A stretch of DNA of 64,000 nt from an uncultured Alphaproteobacteria bacterium (GCA_937920085.1 CALETE010000012.1:62001-126000), one strand, 5' to 3'; positions 1 through 11,220 are shown, counted from the stretch's first letter. The notes: generated from the letters alone by a model not told the origin. Numbers and translations: made by a program.

Positions 1-2
1 TG

Positions 3-152
3 GTCATCACCCATTATCAGCGGCTGTTGGACTATATCAAACCCGACCGGGTTCACGTGCTGGCAGCTGGGCGCATTGTGCAATCTGGCGGGCCGGAACT
101 GGCGCTCGAGCTGGAACGTGAAGGCTATGACAAGTATGCGAGGGCTGCGTGA
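3..152 (+). CDS. sufC: SufC, Fe-S assembly ATPase (3' end only)
   Basis: Only the last 49 codons are present; the gene begins before the window. The reading frame opens with [15 protein letters not shown] and continues with [14 protein letters not shown], the H-loop region and C-terminal strand typical of SufC, the ABC-type ATPase of the SufBCD cluster-assembly scaffold in the cytoplasm. The histidine of VITHYQ is the H-loop residue of ABC ATPases. The stop overlaps the GTG start of the next gene by four bases (GTGA), as expected for co-translated suf genes, and the neighbour being sufD supports the name. The Walker A and signature motifs lie outside the window. Confidence 0.9.
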   Translation, partial: VITHYQRLLDYIKPDRVHVLAAGRIVQSGGPELALELEREGYDKYARAA

Positions 153-1182
153 GCCTTAGCGCGGCCCTAGAGACTGGCGATGTCGGACTCCTGCCCAGTC
201 GGCGGGATGAGGACTGGCGCTGGACCGATCTGCGCGGTCTGCTGCGCGTCTTGCCACCGAGGGCGCTGAAGGCGTCTGTCGCGACTTGGGGTGAGGGTCC
301 GTTTGCCGGTCTGGTAGATGAGACCTTGGTTCTCGCGGGTGGCGCTGAGACGGCGTCTTTGCATGTGCCGGAAGGGGTAACCCAGACCATTGCCCTGCGC
401 GTTATTTCCCGGGGCGACACAGCCTTGCAAGCCTCCGCGACCATTAGGGTCGATGCTGGGTCGAAATTGGTCCTGATGGAATCCTACGAGGGTGATGCGG
501 GAGCCTACGTCACAAGCGTTGATCTAAATTTCGAGCTTGAACCCGGAGCTAGGCTTGAGCGTGTGGCACTGGCTATGGATGGAGCCGATGGCGTCTTAGT
601 CTCAAAAGCCGTGGCTGTGCTCGGGGGCGGCGCGACGTTTACGCAGACCCTGGCAACCTCCGGCGCTCGGCGCCAAAGGTTGGAAACTTCGGTTGATCAT
701 CCGGGCGCTGGCGCAAATGTGCATCTCAATGGCGTCTATCTCTTGACCGGGAAACGGCACGCAGACCTGACGACGACAGTGCGACATATGGGCGTCGATG
801 GGCAGACCCGGCAACTGACCAAGGGCGTGGTCCGAGACCAGGCGCGGGGGGTCTTCCAAGGTCGGATCATTGTCGAGGAGGGGGCTGACCGTACCGAGGC
901 GCGCATGGGTCACCACGCCCTGGTGCTTTCGGACAAGGCTGAGGTCGATGCCAAGCCAGAGCTCTTGATCCATGCAGACGATGTGCAGTGTGCCCACGGC
1001 AACACCATCGGGGCCCTGGACGAGGAGGCCTTGTTCTACATGGCGCAGCGCGGTTTGCCCGATGGTGTCGCCCGCACCCTTCTGGTTGCTGCCTTTGTCA
1101 GTGAGGCCATCGAAGGCGTCCAACATGACGGGGCCCGCGCCGTCCTTGAGGCTTGGATTGCCAAGGCCATGGAGGTCTCCCT

Positions 1183-1186
<4 letters not shown>
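149..1186 (+). CDS. sufD: SufD, Fe-S cluster scaffold subunit
   Basis: A 345-residue SufB/SufD-family protein that would form the SufBC2D complex with SufC, on which nascent Fe-S clusters are built in the cytoplasm. The C-terminal half holds the family's most conserved stretch, with [14 protein letters not shown] followed by [14 protein letters not shown] near residues 274-300. The length is shorter than the E. coli protein (about 420), as is common in alphaproteobacteria. The start is a GTG overlapping the sufC stop; the gene ends in an ATGA overlap with sufS. Family assignment is firm; SufD rather than SufB follows from the short length and the position between sufC and sufS. Confidence 0.93.
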
Positions 1187-2397
<1,211 letters not shown>

Positions 2398-2404
2398 GAT
2401 TCCC

Positions 2405-2755
2405 ATGGATGATGCAACGCCCTCCGTTACGCCCTTATCCCAGATCGAGCTGGACAAGCTGACCGATCTCTTGATCGAGAAGTTCAAAACCGTCTTCGAT
2501 CCAGAGATTCCCGTGGACATTTATGAGCTCGGGCTCATCTACAAGGTCGACGTGTCTGACACCAAGGACGTGGCGATCGATATGACCCTGACCGCGCCCG
2601 GGTGTCCTGTGGCCGGGGAAATGCCGGGCTGGGTTGAGGACGCCGTGCGCGAGATTCCAGATCTCGGTAAGGTGAAGGTTGACCTGGTTTTCGATCCGCC
2701 ATGGGACCCGTCAAGGATGTCCGATGAGGCGAAGCTTCAACTCAACATGTTCTGA
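2405..2755 (+). CDS. sufT: SufT, MIP18/DUF59-family Fe-S assembly factor
   Basis: A 116-residue protein of the MIP18 (DUF59) family. The conserved region spans most of the protein: DPEIPVDIYELGLIY in the first half and the cysteine-bearing loop TAPGCPVAGEMPGWV in the second. Family members work in maturation of Fe-S proteins; in alphaproteobacterial suf operons this gene follows sufS and is called sufT. The frame is open upstream into sufS, but the ATG at 2405 matches the usual N-terminus and avoids a long overlap. The next gene, sufA, starts 15 bases after the stop. Confidence 0.88.
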   Translation: MDDATPSVTPLSQIELDKLTDLLIEKFKTVFDPEIPVDIYELGLIYKVDVSDTKDVAIDMTLTAPGCPVAGEMPGWVEDAVREIPDLGKVKVDLVFDPPWDPSRMSDEAKLQLNMF

Positions 2756-2770
2756 CCCCATATAGGCAAC

Positions 2771-3178
2771 ATGGAAAACCTCAATCTGAATACAGCCGCG
2801 CCTCGGGTGCGCCGCCCGCGGCCCAAGGTGGTCAGCCTGACCGCAGAGGCAGCGGCACGGGTGCAGGAGATTATGTCCCGGGCAGATCAACCCTATGCCG
2901 GACTTCGGGTTGGGGTCAAAAATGGCGGCTGCGCAGGCCAGGAATATGTTCTCGAATACGCACAGTCCGCCAACCCCCTGGATGAAGTCGTGGAAGATCA
3001 CGGGGTCACCATACTGGTGGAGCCCAAGGCCGTCCTGTTCCTGATCGGGACGGTGATCGACTATGAGGTGACGAAGCTATCTGCCAAATTCGTTTTCAGG
3101 AATCCGAACGAGACGGATGCCTGTGGTTGCGGCGAGAGCGTGACCATTGAACCCGGTCGCGCCCTCGAAGACGGCTAG
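2771..3178 (+). CDS. sufA: SufA/IscA-type Fe-S carrier
   Basis: A 135-residue A-type carrier (HesB/IscA family). The three cluster-binding cysteines are present: Cys54 in VKNGGCAGQEY, and Cys118 and Cys120 in the C-terminal DACGCGESV. Such proteins accept Fe-S clusters from the SufBCD scaffold and deliver them to apoproteins. The first 20 residues (basic and proline-rich) extend beyond the usual family start. It is the last gene of the suf operon; the stop lies two bases from the stop of the convergent crotonase gene, so no separate terminator fits between them. Confidence 0.92.
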   Translation: MENLNLNTAAPRVRRPRPKVVSLTAEAAARVQEIMSRADQPYAGLRVGVKNGGCAGQEYVLEYAQSANPLDEVVEDHGVTILVEPKAVLFLIGTVIDYEVTKLSAKFVFRNPNETDACGCGESVTIEPGRALEDG

Positions 3179-3180
3179 TG

Positions 3181-3984
3181 CTATTTGCGGCTGAAGACGG
3201 CGAGGCGCTTCTGAAGGAAGGCCAGCACGCCTTCACGGAAATCCTGGGTCCGTCCAGCCTGTTTCTGGGCCATACGCTCATGATGGAGTTGCTCGCTCCA
3301 GGCAGAGTCGAGGCTTTCCCAAATCAGCTTGCGAATTGAACCCAGAGCCCAGGGGCCATCGGCCAGGGAGCGGGCCAGGTCCATGGCGGTTGCCATCAAT
3401 TGGTCATCCGGGACGCAACGATTGACCAGACCCCAGTCCAGCGCCGTCTTGCCAGAAATCTTCTCGCCCAACATCGCCATTTCCATGGCGCGAGCCTTAC
3501 CAATCAGTCTTGGAAGCAAGTAGGTCGATCCGCCGTCCGGAACCAGACCGATGCGTCGGAAGGCCTGCAGGAAATAGGCGCTTTCGGCAGCGACGATGAG
3601 ATCCCCCATCAGGGCTATGGAGCAGCCTACCCCGGCTGCGGCACCGTTGATGGCTGTGACCAGGGGCAGGGGATAGTCCCGCAGGGTGGTCATGAAGGGA
3701 TTATAGACGGTCTCGAGGGCCGCGCCGGCGTCGGGGCCTTCGGGATCTGCAGGCTCATCAGATTGACCGCCGCGACCCGATAGGTTGGCACCAGAGCAGA
3801 AGCCTCTGCCATCGCCCGTCAGGACGACGCAGCGAACCTCCGAACCTTCTTTGATAAAGCTGTGGAAGGCATCATGGAGTTCCGCAACCAGGTCCACCCC
3901 AGCTGCATTCATCGTTGCGGGATCAGAAAGTGTCACGACAGCTATGCCGTCGGCAATCGAGGTCTTAATCTTGTTGTAGGCCAT
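3181..3984 (-). CDS. Enoyl-CoA hydratase/isomerase (crotonase) family protein
   Basis: A 267-residue crotonase-fold protein acting on an acyl-CoA. The two oxyanion-hole segments are visible, GRGFCSGANLSGR (around residue 65) and AAAGVGCSIAL (around residue 115), followed by RRIGLVPDGGSTYLLPRL. The LVPDGGS pattern, with Asp-Gly where a hydratase has its second catalytic Glu, resembles PaaG-like isomerases more than a true hydratase, so the exact reaction is open. The start chosen (MAYNKIKT) has a GGAGG box about 6 bases upstream; a longer frame begins at 4026. It lies downstream of the diguanylate cyclase gene on the same strand, separated by an inverted repeat. Confidence 0.85.
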   Translation of the reverse strand: MAYNKIKTSIADGIAVVTLSDPATMNAAGVDLVAELHDAFHSFIKEGSEVRCVVLTGDGRGFCSGANLSGRGGQSDEPADPEGPDAGAALETVYNPFMTTLRDYPLPLVTAINGAAAGVGCSIALMGDLIVAAESAYFLQAFRRIGLVPDGGSTYLLPRLIGKARAMEMAMLGEKISGKTALDWGLVNRCVPDDQLMATAMDLARSLADGPWALGSIRKLIWESLDSAWSEQLHHERMAQKQAGRTQDFREGVLAFLQKRLAVFSRK

Positions 3985-4133
3985 GGCGTCCTCCGCGTCC
4001 TCCCGAGATCGCTTTGCGATAGGCATATTTGGCCCGACGCAGGGTCAGTCTATAGCCAAATCCGCCGGGGTTTTGTCGCCTGGGCCATCTAGACAACCTC
4101 TGCAAAACCGGACCCCAGCTTCTGACCGATGTT

Positions 4134-4193
4134 ATTGGCCCTTTTTGAAATATCGCCCCTGTCTGCGAGCGATTTCCAATCAAAAAGGCCAAT
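4134..4193. repeat. Long imperfect inverted repeat between dgc and crotonase genes
   Basis: The arms are 4134-4148 (attggccctttttga) and 4180-4193 (tcaaaaaggccaat), complementary apart from one extra C. The intervening 31 bases fold further, with gaaatatcgc near the left arm and gcgatttc near the right. On the minus strand the right arm gives GGCC followed by five T, starting 10 bases after the diguanylate cyclase stop, so it may serve as its terminator; the stem is A/T-rich at its centre and could also be a processing or RNA-stability element. Confidence 0.5.
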
Positions 4194-4202
4194 TGAGACG
4201 GC

Positions 4203-5243
4203 CTATTCGGCGATTTCAGCTTGAGTGACTTGGTTACGACCGCTCTTCTTAGAGACATAGAGCGCGGCGTCGGCTCGTTCCAAAAGCTCGTGTGCCGACT
4301 CGCCTTTAGTAAGCTCTGCGACCCCGGCTGACAGGGTAATCGCGCCAAGATCTTCGTTAGTCGAGCGCCTTTTGAGGATCCGCGATGCGACCTCAATCCG
4401 TATCTGTTCGAGCACCTCAAAGGCTTGCGCTGAACTTTCCCCCGGGAACAGCAATGCAAACTCTTCCCCGCCATAGCGCGCGGCCATGCGCGGCTCGGTC
4501 CCTGAGTTCCCGATGACACCGGCCACAAAACGCAGCACCTGATCACCTGTTTGGTGACCCCATGTGTCATTGAAGGTTTTGAAGTGATCAATGTCGAGAA
4601 GCGCAAGCGTTAGGGTTTGGCCATCTGCCCTTGACGCTGCGTACAAACGCTTTAACTCGCCATCAAAGGCTTTGCGGTTGGCGAGATTTGTAAGCCCATC
4701 CGTCGTGGCGTCCCGTCTTACTTGTTCAAGATGCACCCGCAATCGAGTGACCTCTGATGTTGAGTCGGAAAGTCTTGCCTCGAGAATTTTATTTTCTTCT
4801 TGGATGCGCCGGGTCGCTGCGGAGAGATTTTCAACGGTCTCTCGAAGGTCGGTTTGGTCATCGTCAAGCGACTTAGTGGCGTATTCCAGTGTAATTCCAT
4901 AGGCTTCACTGGACTTTTGCGCTGACTTGATCGCTTGGGAGACCGACTGCAATTCCTTGGTCAGCGCATCACCGGTGTCCCGAATCTGTTCTGTAAGTTT
5001 TCCCGGTCCTAGGTGTGCAGCTGCGAGCTCATCACAGGCTCCGTCTGTGAATATGCCGCCTTGTGACAGGATACGGCCGATTTCTTTTGCTAGCTGACCT
5101 GTGGGATCACAAACGAAGTGAGCCCATAACTCGAAATTCTGAGGGGTCGGCCAGACGTTGTTTCTCTCCATGATCTCCAGAGTCTTACGCGCCAAGGCGT
5201 AAGCATCAGGGGCCCGCAGTTTTGTTTCAATATCAGTGGCCAT
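4203..5243 (-). CDS. GGDEF diguanylate cyclase, DgcB-like
   Basis: A 346-residue predicted cytoplasmic enzyme making cyclic di-GMP from GTP. Residues 1-80 form a conserved alpha-helical N-terminal domain (NNVWPTPQNFELWAHFV), residues about 85-185 look like a coiled coil, and the C-terminal 165 residues are the GGDEF domain with the active-site signature ARYGGEEFALLF. No transmembrane segment is seen. The architecture and N-terminal motif resemble Caulobacter DgcB, which helps drive the switch to surface attachment. At the position of the allosteric inhibitory RxxD motif the sequence reads GTEPR, so product feedback at that site seems absent. The name DgcB is inferred from memory of the family, so no symbol is given. 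Confidence 0.88.
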   Translation of the reverse strand: MATDIETKLRAPDAYALARKTLEIMERNNVWPTPQNFELWAHFVCDPTGQLAKEIGRILSQGGIFTDGACDELAAAHLGPGKLTEQIRDTGDALTKELQSVSQAIKSAQKSSEAYGITLEYATKSLDDDQTDLRETVENLSAATRRIQEENKILEARLSDSTSEVTRLRVHLEQVRRDATTDGLTNLANRKAFDGELKRLYAASRADGQTLTLALLDIDHFKTFNDTWGHQTGDQVLRFVAGVIGNSGTEPRMAARYGGEEFALLFPGESSAQAFEVLEQIRIEVASRILKRRSTNEDLGAITLSAGVAELTKGESAHELLERADAALYVSKKSGRNQVTQAEIAE

Positions 5244-5401
5244 GATCGCATCGTTTCCAGGAGCCCGCAGACGCAGCTGAAGGCGACTTTACACATTACC
5301 CCTTCATTTTAGCGGTAAGGCCCGAACGAGGGGTTAAAATGGAGGGCGGTAACGGTATTCTGGTGCGCAGGTCGGTTCTTCGAAAACCTAGAAAAGTCGC
5401 T

Positions 5402-6916
5402 TTACTTCTTTACGGATCTTATAGCCGGACGGGCAAGAAAAGCAGGTAGGTCAGCGCCAAATCCGATCACAGATGCCTCATCGTCAGCCTCGGGACGACG
5501 CCCGCGAACACCACGTGGGCTCTGGATTTCGGAAGCCTTTTCCACAAGCCCAGCAGACTGGCCGCTGTCTAGATTGGCTTTAGGTGCAGGCCGTCGGCGT
5601 CCCTCCTCACGACGGGGAGCGGGCATTTCAGCTGGAGCTTCTGGCGCTTGGTTTGTCGCCTCAATGGCGGCTGTCGGCTTTGAAGATCTAGGCTCGCCAC
5701 GGGGCTTTCGGTCACGATCATTGCGGCCCCGAGGTCCTTTACTGTCGTCGCGACGAATATCCTTGATGGCTGCGAAGTCGACACCTTCGAGGGTGATTTC
5801 CTCGGGATCCTTACCAATCAGCTTCAAGACCTTGTCGATATTCTTGGCGTCGGCTGGGGTGACGATCATATAGGCCTTGCCGCTGCGGCCGGCGCGGCCG
5901 GTACGACCGATACGGTGGACATAATCGTCGGCATGGTGTGGCACGTCATAATTGAAAACGTGGCTGACGTCTGGAACGTCCAAGCCCCGGGCAGCAACGT
6001 CGGACGCACAAAGCAGCTTCAGTTCACCCTTCCGGAAGGCCTCAAGGGTTTTCATACGAGTCTGCTGATCTAGATCACCGTGAATTGCAGCAGCGTCAAA
6101 CCCATGGGTTCTCAGGGACTTGGCCACAATATCGACTTCGGATTTTCGGTTACAGAACACGATACCGTTGCGCACATCATCCGCACCGATCAGCATACGC
6201 AAGGCTGTACGCTTGGCCTTGGGATCGGCCGTCGGGAGCCGAACCACGTATTGTGAGATGGTATCAGCCGTGGTGGCTGGCCGCGTCGCCTCGATCCTAA
6301 CCGGGTCGTTCAGGAACTGCTTCGTCAGGCGCGTGATTTCCGGCGGCATGGTCGCCGAGAAGAACAGGGTCTGCTTCTTGGCCGGTGTCAGTTTGAAGAT
6401 ACGCTCAATGTCAGGGATGAATCCCATGTCGAGCATGCGGTCGGCTTCATCGACCACCATGATTTGAACCCCGGTCATCAGCAATTTGCCGCGCTCGAAA
6501 TGGTCCAAAAGTCGACCGGGTGTTGCGATCAAGACGTCGACCCCTCGGTCGAGCTTGAGTTCCTGATCACTGAAAGAAACCCCACCAATTAAGAGGGCCC
6601 ACGACAGCTTGGTCCTCTGTCCCTTGGCGTACTTCTCGAAGGATAGGGAGACTTGGTCTGCCAATTCCCGCGTTGGTGCGATCACCAGGGCGCGGGGCAT
6701 GCGTGCCTTGGATCGCCCAGCGGCAAGGCGGTCGATCATGGGCAGGGTGAAAGCAGCGGTTTTACCCGTGCCTGTTTGCGCGATCCCAAGAACATCTCGG
6801 CCTGCGAGGGCCACGGGAATGGCCTCGGCCTGGATGGGGGTGGCCGTTGTGTAGCCGGTGTCGGCCACCGCTTGGAGCGTGGCGGGCGATAGGCCCAGTT
6901 CAGAAAATTCGGTCAT
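5402..6916 (-). CDS. DEAD-box ATP-dependent RNA helicase (RhlE-like)
   Basis: A 504-residue helicase. Motifs in order: Q motif region at the N-terminus (FSELGLSPATLQAV), Walker A AQTGTGKTAAF, PTRELADQ (Ia), DEADRMLDMGF (II), FSATMP (III), and HRIGRTGRAGRSG (VI). After about residue 380 there is a basic, low-complexity tail rich in Arg, Lys, Pro and Glu, a usual RNA-binding extension of RhlE-type proteins. Such enzymes remodel structured RNA in ribosome assembly or with the degradosome; the specific substrate cannot be read from sequence. It starts at an ATG 137 bases downstream of the parE stop, on the same strand. Confidence 0.93.
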   Translation of the reverse strand: MTEFSELGLSPATLQAVADTGYTTATPIQAEAIPVALAGRDVLGIAQTGTGKTAAFTLPMIDRLAAGRSKARMPRALVIAPTRELADQVSLSFEKYAKGQRTKLSWALLIGGVSFSDQELKLDRGVDVLIATPGRLLDHFERGKLLMTGVQIMVVDEADRMLDMGFIPDIERIFKLTPAKKQTLFFSATMPPEITRLTKQFLNDPVRIEATRPATTADTISQYVVRLPTADPKAKRTALRMLIGADDVRNGIVFCNRKSEVDIVAKSLRTHGFDAAAIHGDLDQQTRMKTLEAFRKGELKLLCASDVAARGLDVPDVSHVFNYDVPHHADDYVHRIGRTGRAGRSGKAYMIVTPADAKNIDKVLKLIGKDPEEITLEGVDFAAIKDIRRDDSKGPRGRNDRDRKPRGEPRSSKPTAAIEATNQAPEAPAEMPAPRREEGRRRPAPKANLDSGQSAGLVEKASEIQSPRGVRGRRPEADDEASVIGFGADLPAFLARPAIRSVKK

Positions 6917-7053
6917 CAGTTGCTATTTTAGCGGAGGGAACCCGAAACTTGGGCCAGCCTGCCGCGGCGGCGCAGACGGCGATCGTCGCGCATCCCAAGG
7001 ATAGGCACTGGGACGGCTAAGTCAACGCGTTCCCTTAGCTGACGGTCCAAGTC

Positions 7054-9090
7054 TTAAACGTCCAGGTCTGCTGTCGCAAATTCCGCATTGTCCTGGATGA
7101 AGCGGAACCGAAGTTCAGGCTTCCGCCCCATCAAAGATTCTACCAGATCCTCGACCGCCTCTTCGGAGCGGGGCAGGGTGACTCGCGCCAGGGTCCGTTT
7201 CGATGGGTCCATGGTGGTTTCTTTAAGTTGGGCTGGCATCATTTCGCCCAGGCCCTTGAACCGCCCGATATCTGGCTTCTTGCCCTTGAATTCGGTGCTG
7301 AGCAGCTCTTCCTTGTGGGCGTCGTCCCGGGCGTAAATCACCTTGCCGTTGTGACTGAGGCGGTAGAGCGGTGGCAGGGCCAGAAACAGACGACCCGCCC
7401 GGATCAGGCCTGGCATGGTGCGATAAAAGAAGGTGATCAAAAGGCTGGCGATGTGGGCACCGTCGACGTCGGCGTCCGTCATGATCACCACGCGCTCATA
7501 GCGAAGGTCTTCTTCTTTGAATTTGGCACCGGGCTGCACACCTAGGGCCAGCATCAGATCGCTGAGCTCCTTATTCTGACCCATCTTGTCGAGGGTGGCC
7601 GAGGCGACGTTCAGGATCTTGCCGCGCAGGGGCAGGATCGCCTGACTGCGACGGTCCCGCGCTTGCTTGGCTGAGCCGCCGGCGCTGTCGCCCTCGACCA
7701 GAAAAATTTCCGTGCCATCCATGGCTTGGCCTGAACAGTCAGCAAGTTTGCCGGGCAGGCGAAGCTTGCGGGTAGCAGAGGCCCGGGAAACTTCTTTGTC
7801 CCGCCGCCGTTTCAGCCGTTCTTCGGCCCGCTCTATGACAAATTCCAAGAGGGCCGTAGCGGCCTTGGGCTGAGCCGTCAGCCAATGGTCGAAGGGGTCG
7901 CGAAGGGCATTTTCCACAAGGCGCTGAGCGTCACTCGAAGACAGGCGCTCCTTGGTCTGGCCCTGAAATTCTGGATTGGCCACAAAGACGCTGACCAGGG
8001 CTCCGGCTTGGGCCAGGACGTCATCGGCGGTGATTAGGCCGCCGCGCTTTTCCCCGCTGAGTTCCGCATAGGCCTTTAGGCCTCGAGTTAGGGCCGCTCT
8101 CAATCCGGATTCGTGTGTTCCGCCTTCGGGCGTCGGAACGGTGTTGCAGTAGGACTGCATAAAGCTGTCAGCTTCGCCAAACCCTGCTGGGGTCCAGGCA
8201 ATGGCCCATTCAACCTTGCCAGCCTCACCCTTACGCTCGTATCGCCCGACAAAAGGCTCTGGGGTGACGGTCTCGAGCCCTTTCACCCGTTCCCCTAGAA
8301 AGTCAGCCAAGCCATTCGGGAAGCGGAAGGTTGCTTCGGCCAGGGTCTGGTCGTGAATGCGGGAGGGGTCGCAAGACCACCGGATCTCGACCCCGCCAAA
8401 GAGATAGGCCTTTGACCTCGCCATGCGATAGAGCCTGGCTGGTTTGAAGGTGGTGCCCTCGCCAAAGATAAGAGGATCAGGTGAGAAGCGAATCCAGGTC
8501 CCGTGCTTGCGGGTGGGGCCTAGTTTTTCAATACCGCCAATGGGCTTGCCCCGCGTAAAGGCCTGACGCCATTCGAACCCGTCTTTGAAGGCTGTGACTT
8601 CGACCCGTTCTGACAGGGCATTGACGACCGAGACGCCCACGCCGTGCAATCCGCCGGATGTTTCATAGGCCTTTCCAGAGAACTTACCTCCAGAATGGAG
8701 CACGGTCATGATGACTTCGAGGGCGGACTTGCCGGGGTGCTTGGGGTGAGGATCGACCGGAATGCCGCGGCCATCATCCTTAACGCAAAGGGATCCATCC
8801 GCCGCCAGGATCACTTCAATGAGTTTGGCGTGGCCGGCTACGGCTTCGTCCATGGCATTGTCGAGGACTTCTGCGAACAGGTGGTGCAGGGCCCGTTCGT
8901 CGGTGCCACCGATATACATGCCAGGGCGTTTGCGAACCGGCTCCAGCCCCTCAAGGACCTCAATGTCTTTTGCCGAATAGCCCACCTGTCCAGTGGAGGA
9001 AGCCTCCATACCTGAGCTCTGGGCCGCGAGAGGCGCTGGCGCGGTATCAGCGGTATCGAAAAGGGATGCTTGGGGAGGAGCCTTAGACAT
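7054..9090 (-). CDS. parE: DNA topoisomerase IV subunit B (ParE)
   Basis: A 678-residue GyrB/ParE-type ATPase subunit that, with ParC, decatenates daughter chromosomes. The GHKL ATPase domain shows RKRPGMYIGG, the DNAMDEA helix, KDDGRGIPV and GGLHGVGVSVVNALS; the Toprim region shows EGDSAGGSAKQARDR and the metal-binding DADVDGAHIASLL. The length and the lack of the long GyrB insertion favour ParE over GyrB, and the C-terminal region ends shortly after the Toprim/QRDR part. I chose the MSKAPPQ start, giving a short disordered N-terminal leader before GYSAKDIEVLEGLEPVRKRP; the frame extends 17 codons further upstream without support. Confidence 0.92.
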   Translation of the reverse strand: MSKAPPQASLFDTADTAPAPLAAQSSGMEASSTGQVGYSAKDIEVLEGLEPVRKRPGMYIGGTDERALHHLFAEVLDNAMDEAVAGHAKLIEVILAADGSLCVKDDGRGIPVDPHPKHPGKSALEVIMTVLHSGGKFSGKAYETSGGLHGVGVSVVNALSERVEVTAFKDGFEWRQAFTRGKPIGGIEKLGPTRKHGTWIRFSPDPLIFGEGTTFKPARLYRMARSKAYLFGGVEIRWSCDPSRIHDQTLAEATFRFPNGLADFLGERVKGLETVTPEPFVGRYERKGEAGKVEWAIAWTPAGFGEADSFMQSYCNTVPTPEGGTHESGLRAALTRGLKAYAELSGEKRGGLITADDVLAQAGALVSVFVANPEFQGQTKERLSSSDAQRLVENALRDPFDHWLTAQPKAATALLEFVIERAEERLKRRRDKEVSRASATRKLRLPGKLADCSGQAMDGTEIFLVEGDSAGGSAKQARDRRSQAILPLRGKILNVASATLDKMGQNKELSDLMLALGVQPGAKFKEEDLRYERVVIMTDADVDGAHIASLLITFFYRTMPGLIRAGRLFLALPPLYRLSHNGKVIYARDDAHKEELLSTEFKGKKPDIGRFKGLGEMMPAQLKETTMDPSKRTLARVTLPRSEEAVEDLVESLMGRKPELRFRFIQDNAEFATADLDV

Positions 9091-9143
9091 GTGGGCACCA
9101 TAACCGAGATTCGGAGCGCCCTCTCGAATCATCTTGTGCATAG

Positions 9144-9178
9144 AAAAAGGGCCGCAGCGCGAGCTGCGGCCCTTTCAA
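9144..9178 (-). terminator. Rho-independent terminator of glnA
   Basis: A perfect 13-bp inverted repeat, arms 9146-9158 and 9163-9175, with a four-base GCGA-type loop. Read on the minus strand it follows the glnA stop by about 20 bases and is followed by a run of T. It separates glnBA from parE. Confidence 0.9.
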
Positions 9179-9197
9179 GTGGTCCAGATAAGTCAGA

Positions 9198-10607
9198 CTA
9201 GCACTTGTAATACATGTCGAATTCGACGGGGTGCGGGTGCAGGGCCAGACGCATGACTTCTTCCATCTTCAGTTCGATGTAGGAGTCGATGAAGTCGTCA
9301 TCCATGACACCACCTGCCTTGAGGAAGGCGCGGTCCTTGTCGAGGCTGTCTAGGGCTTCCTTCAGAGAGCCGCAGACTTCCGGAACCTTCTTCTGCTCGC
9401 GGGGCGGCAGGTCATAGAGGTTCTTGTCCTGCGGACCGCCCGGATCGATCTGATTGATGATGCCGTCAATGCCGGCCATCAAAAGGGCGGTGAAGGTCAG
9501 ATAGGGGTTGCCCATGGGGTCTGGGAAGCGAGCTTCCAGACGCTTGCCCTTGGGGCTGTCGGTGTGCGGGATGCGGATCGAGGCCGAACGGTTGCGGGCC
9601 GAATAGGCCAGCTTCACCGGGGCTTCATAGCCAGGCACCAAGCGCTTGTAGCTGTTGGTGGTGGAGTTCGAGAAGGCGTTGATAGCCTTGGCGTGCTTGA
9701 TGATGCCGCCGATGTACCAGAGGCACATTTGCGATAGGCCAGCGTACTTGTCACCGGCGAACAAGGGCTTGCCGTCACCCCAGATGGACTGGTGAACGTG
9801 CATGCCTGAGCCGTTGTCGGCGAACATGGGCTTGGCCATGAAGGTGGCAGTCTTGCCGTAAGCCGCGGCCACATTGTGGATGACGTACTTATAGAGCTGC
9901 AGGCGGTCGGCCATGACGATCATGGTGTCGAACTTCAGACCCAGCTCGTGCTGAGCCGGAGCCACTTCATGGTGATGCTTTTCAGGCTTCATGCCCAACT
10001 CGCCCATGACGGCCAGCATTTCGCCGCGCAGGTCTTGGCCGCTGTCGACGGGGTTCACTGGGAAATAGCCACCCTTCGGGCCAGGGCGATGGCCCATATT
10101 GCCTTCAGGATATTCCTTGTTGGTGTTCACCGGCAGTTCGCTGGCGTCGTAGGAATAGCCCGTATTGTGCGGGGCTGTGGACCACTTCACGTCGTCGAAA
10201 ATGAAGAACTCAGCTTCGGGACCGAAGAACACCGTGTCGCCAATGCCCGAAGACTTCACGAAATTCAGCGCGGACTTGGCGATAGAGCGCGGGTCGCGGT
10301 TGTAAGGGGTGCCCGTATCTGGGTTCACAACGTCGCAGAACAGGCACAGCGTGGTCTGCTGATAGAAGGGATCGATAATGGCTGTGCTCAGGTCCGGGCG
10401 CAGCTTCATGTCGCTTTCGTTGATGGCCTTCCACCCGGCGATCGACGAGCCGTCGAACATGGTGCCGTCATTGAGGAAATCTTCGTCCACCAGGTCGATG
10501 TCGAAGGTGACATGCTGCATCTTGCCGCGAATGTCGGTAAACCGCACGTCGACGTATTTCACGTCTTTTTCTTTGATCTCGTTCAGAATGTCTGTGGCCG
10601 TGGCCAT
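9198..10607 (-). CDS. glnA: Type I glutamine synthetase
   Basis: A 469-residue GlnA, the standard length for the dodecameric GSI enzyme that condenses ammonia and glutamate with ATP. Visible signatures are the beta-grasp [14 protein letters not shown] with FDGSSIAGW, the ATP-binding [16 protein letters not shown] and the glutamate-binding NRSASIRIP segment. NLYDLPP contains the tyrosine that is adenylylated in GSI-beta enzymes, so control by GlnE/GlnB is expected. The gene follows glnB on the same strand after 38 bases, so the two are one operon, and a strong hairpin terminates it. Confidence 0.97.
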   Translation of the reverse strand: MATATDILNEIKEKDVKYVDVRFTDIRGKMQHVTFDIDLVDEDFLNDGTMFDGSSIAGWKAINESDMKLRPDLSTAIIDPFYQQTTLCLFCDVVNPDTGTPYNRDPRSIAKSALNFVKSSGIGDTVFFGPEAEFFIFDDVKWSTAPHNTGYSYDASELPVNTNKEYPEGNMGHRPGPKGGYFPVNPVDSGQDLRGEMLAVMGELGMKPEKHHHEVAPAQHELGLKFDTMIVMADRLQLYKYVIHNVAAAYGKTATFMAKPMFADNGSGMHVHQSIWGDGKPLFAGDKYAGLSQMCLWYIGGIIKHAKAINAFSNSTTNSYKRLVPGYEAPVKLAYSARNRSASIRIPHTDSPKGKRLEARFPDPMGNPYLTFTALLMAGIDGIINQIDPGGPQDKNLYDLPPREQKKVPEVCGSLKEALDSLDKDRAFLKAGGVMDDDFIDSYIELKMEEVMRLALHPHPVEFDMYYKC

Positions 10608-10645
10608 GGTTCTATCCCCTTCTCAATAGTCTGCTTGCTGGCGGT

Positions 10646-11110
<465 letters not shown>

Positions 11111-11220
11111 CTAGAATGTAGGCAGTCCGCGCACAAGAATTGATCACGACTGAAATCGTCTTGTTCGATGCTTTTCTACCCTTAGGATCGTGCGAACAAG
11201 GCGCGAAGAGGATGTCGGGC

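Noticed and set aside
5296..5336. Inverted repeat (acccct / aggggt) upstream of the diguanylate cyclase gene
   Set aside because: The stem is only six bases with a loop of about 25, too weak to call.
11140..11220. TTG start extending the thiolase-like gene upstream
   Set aside because: The extra residues are not thiolase-like, there is no ribosome-binding site, and it would run through the divergent glnB promoter region.
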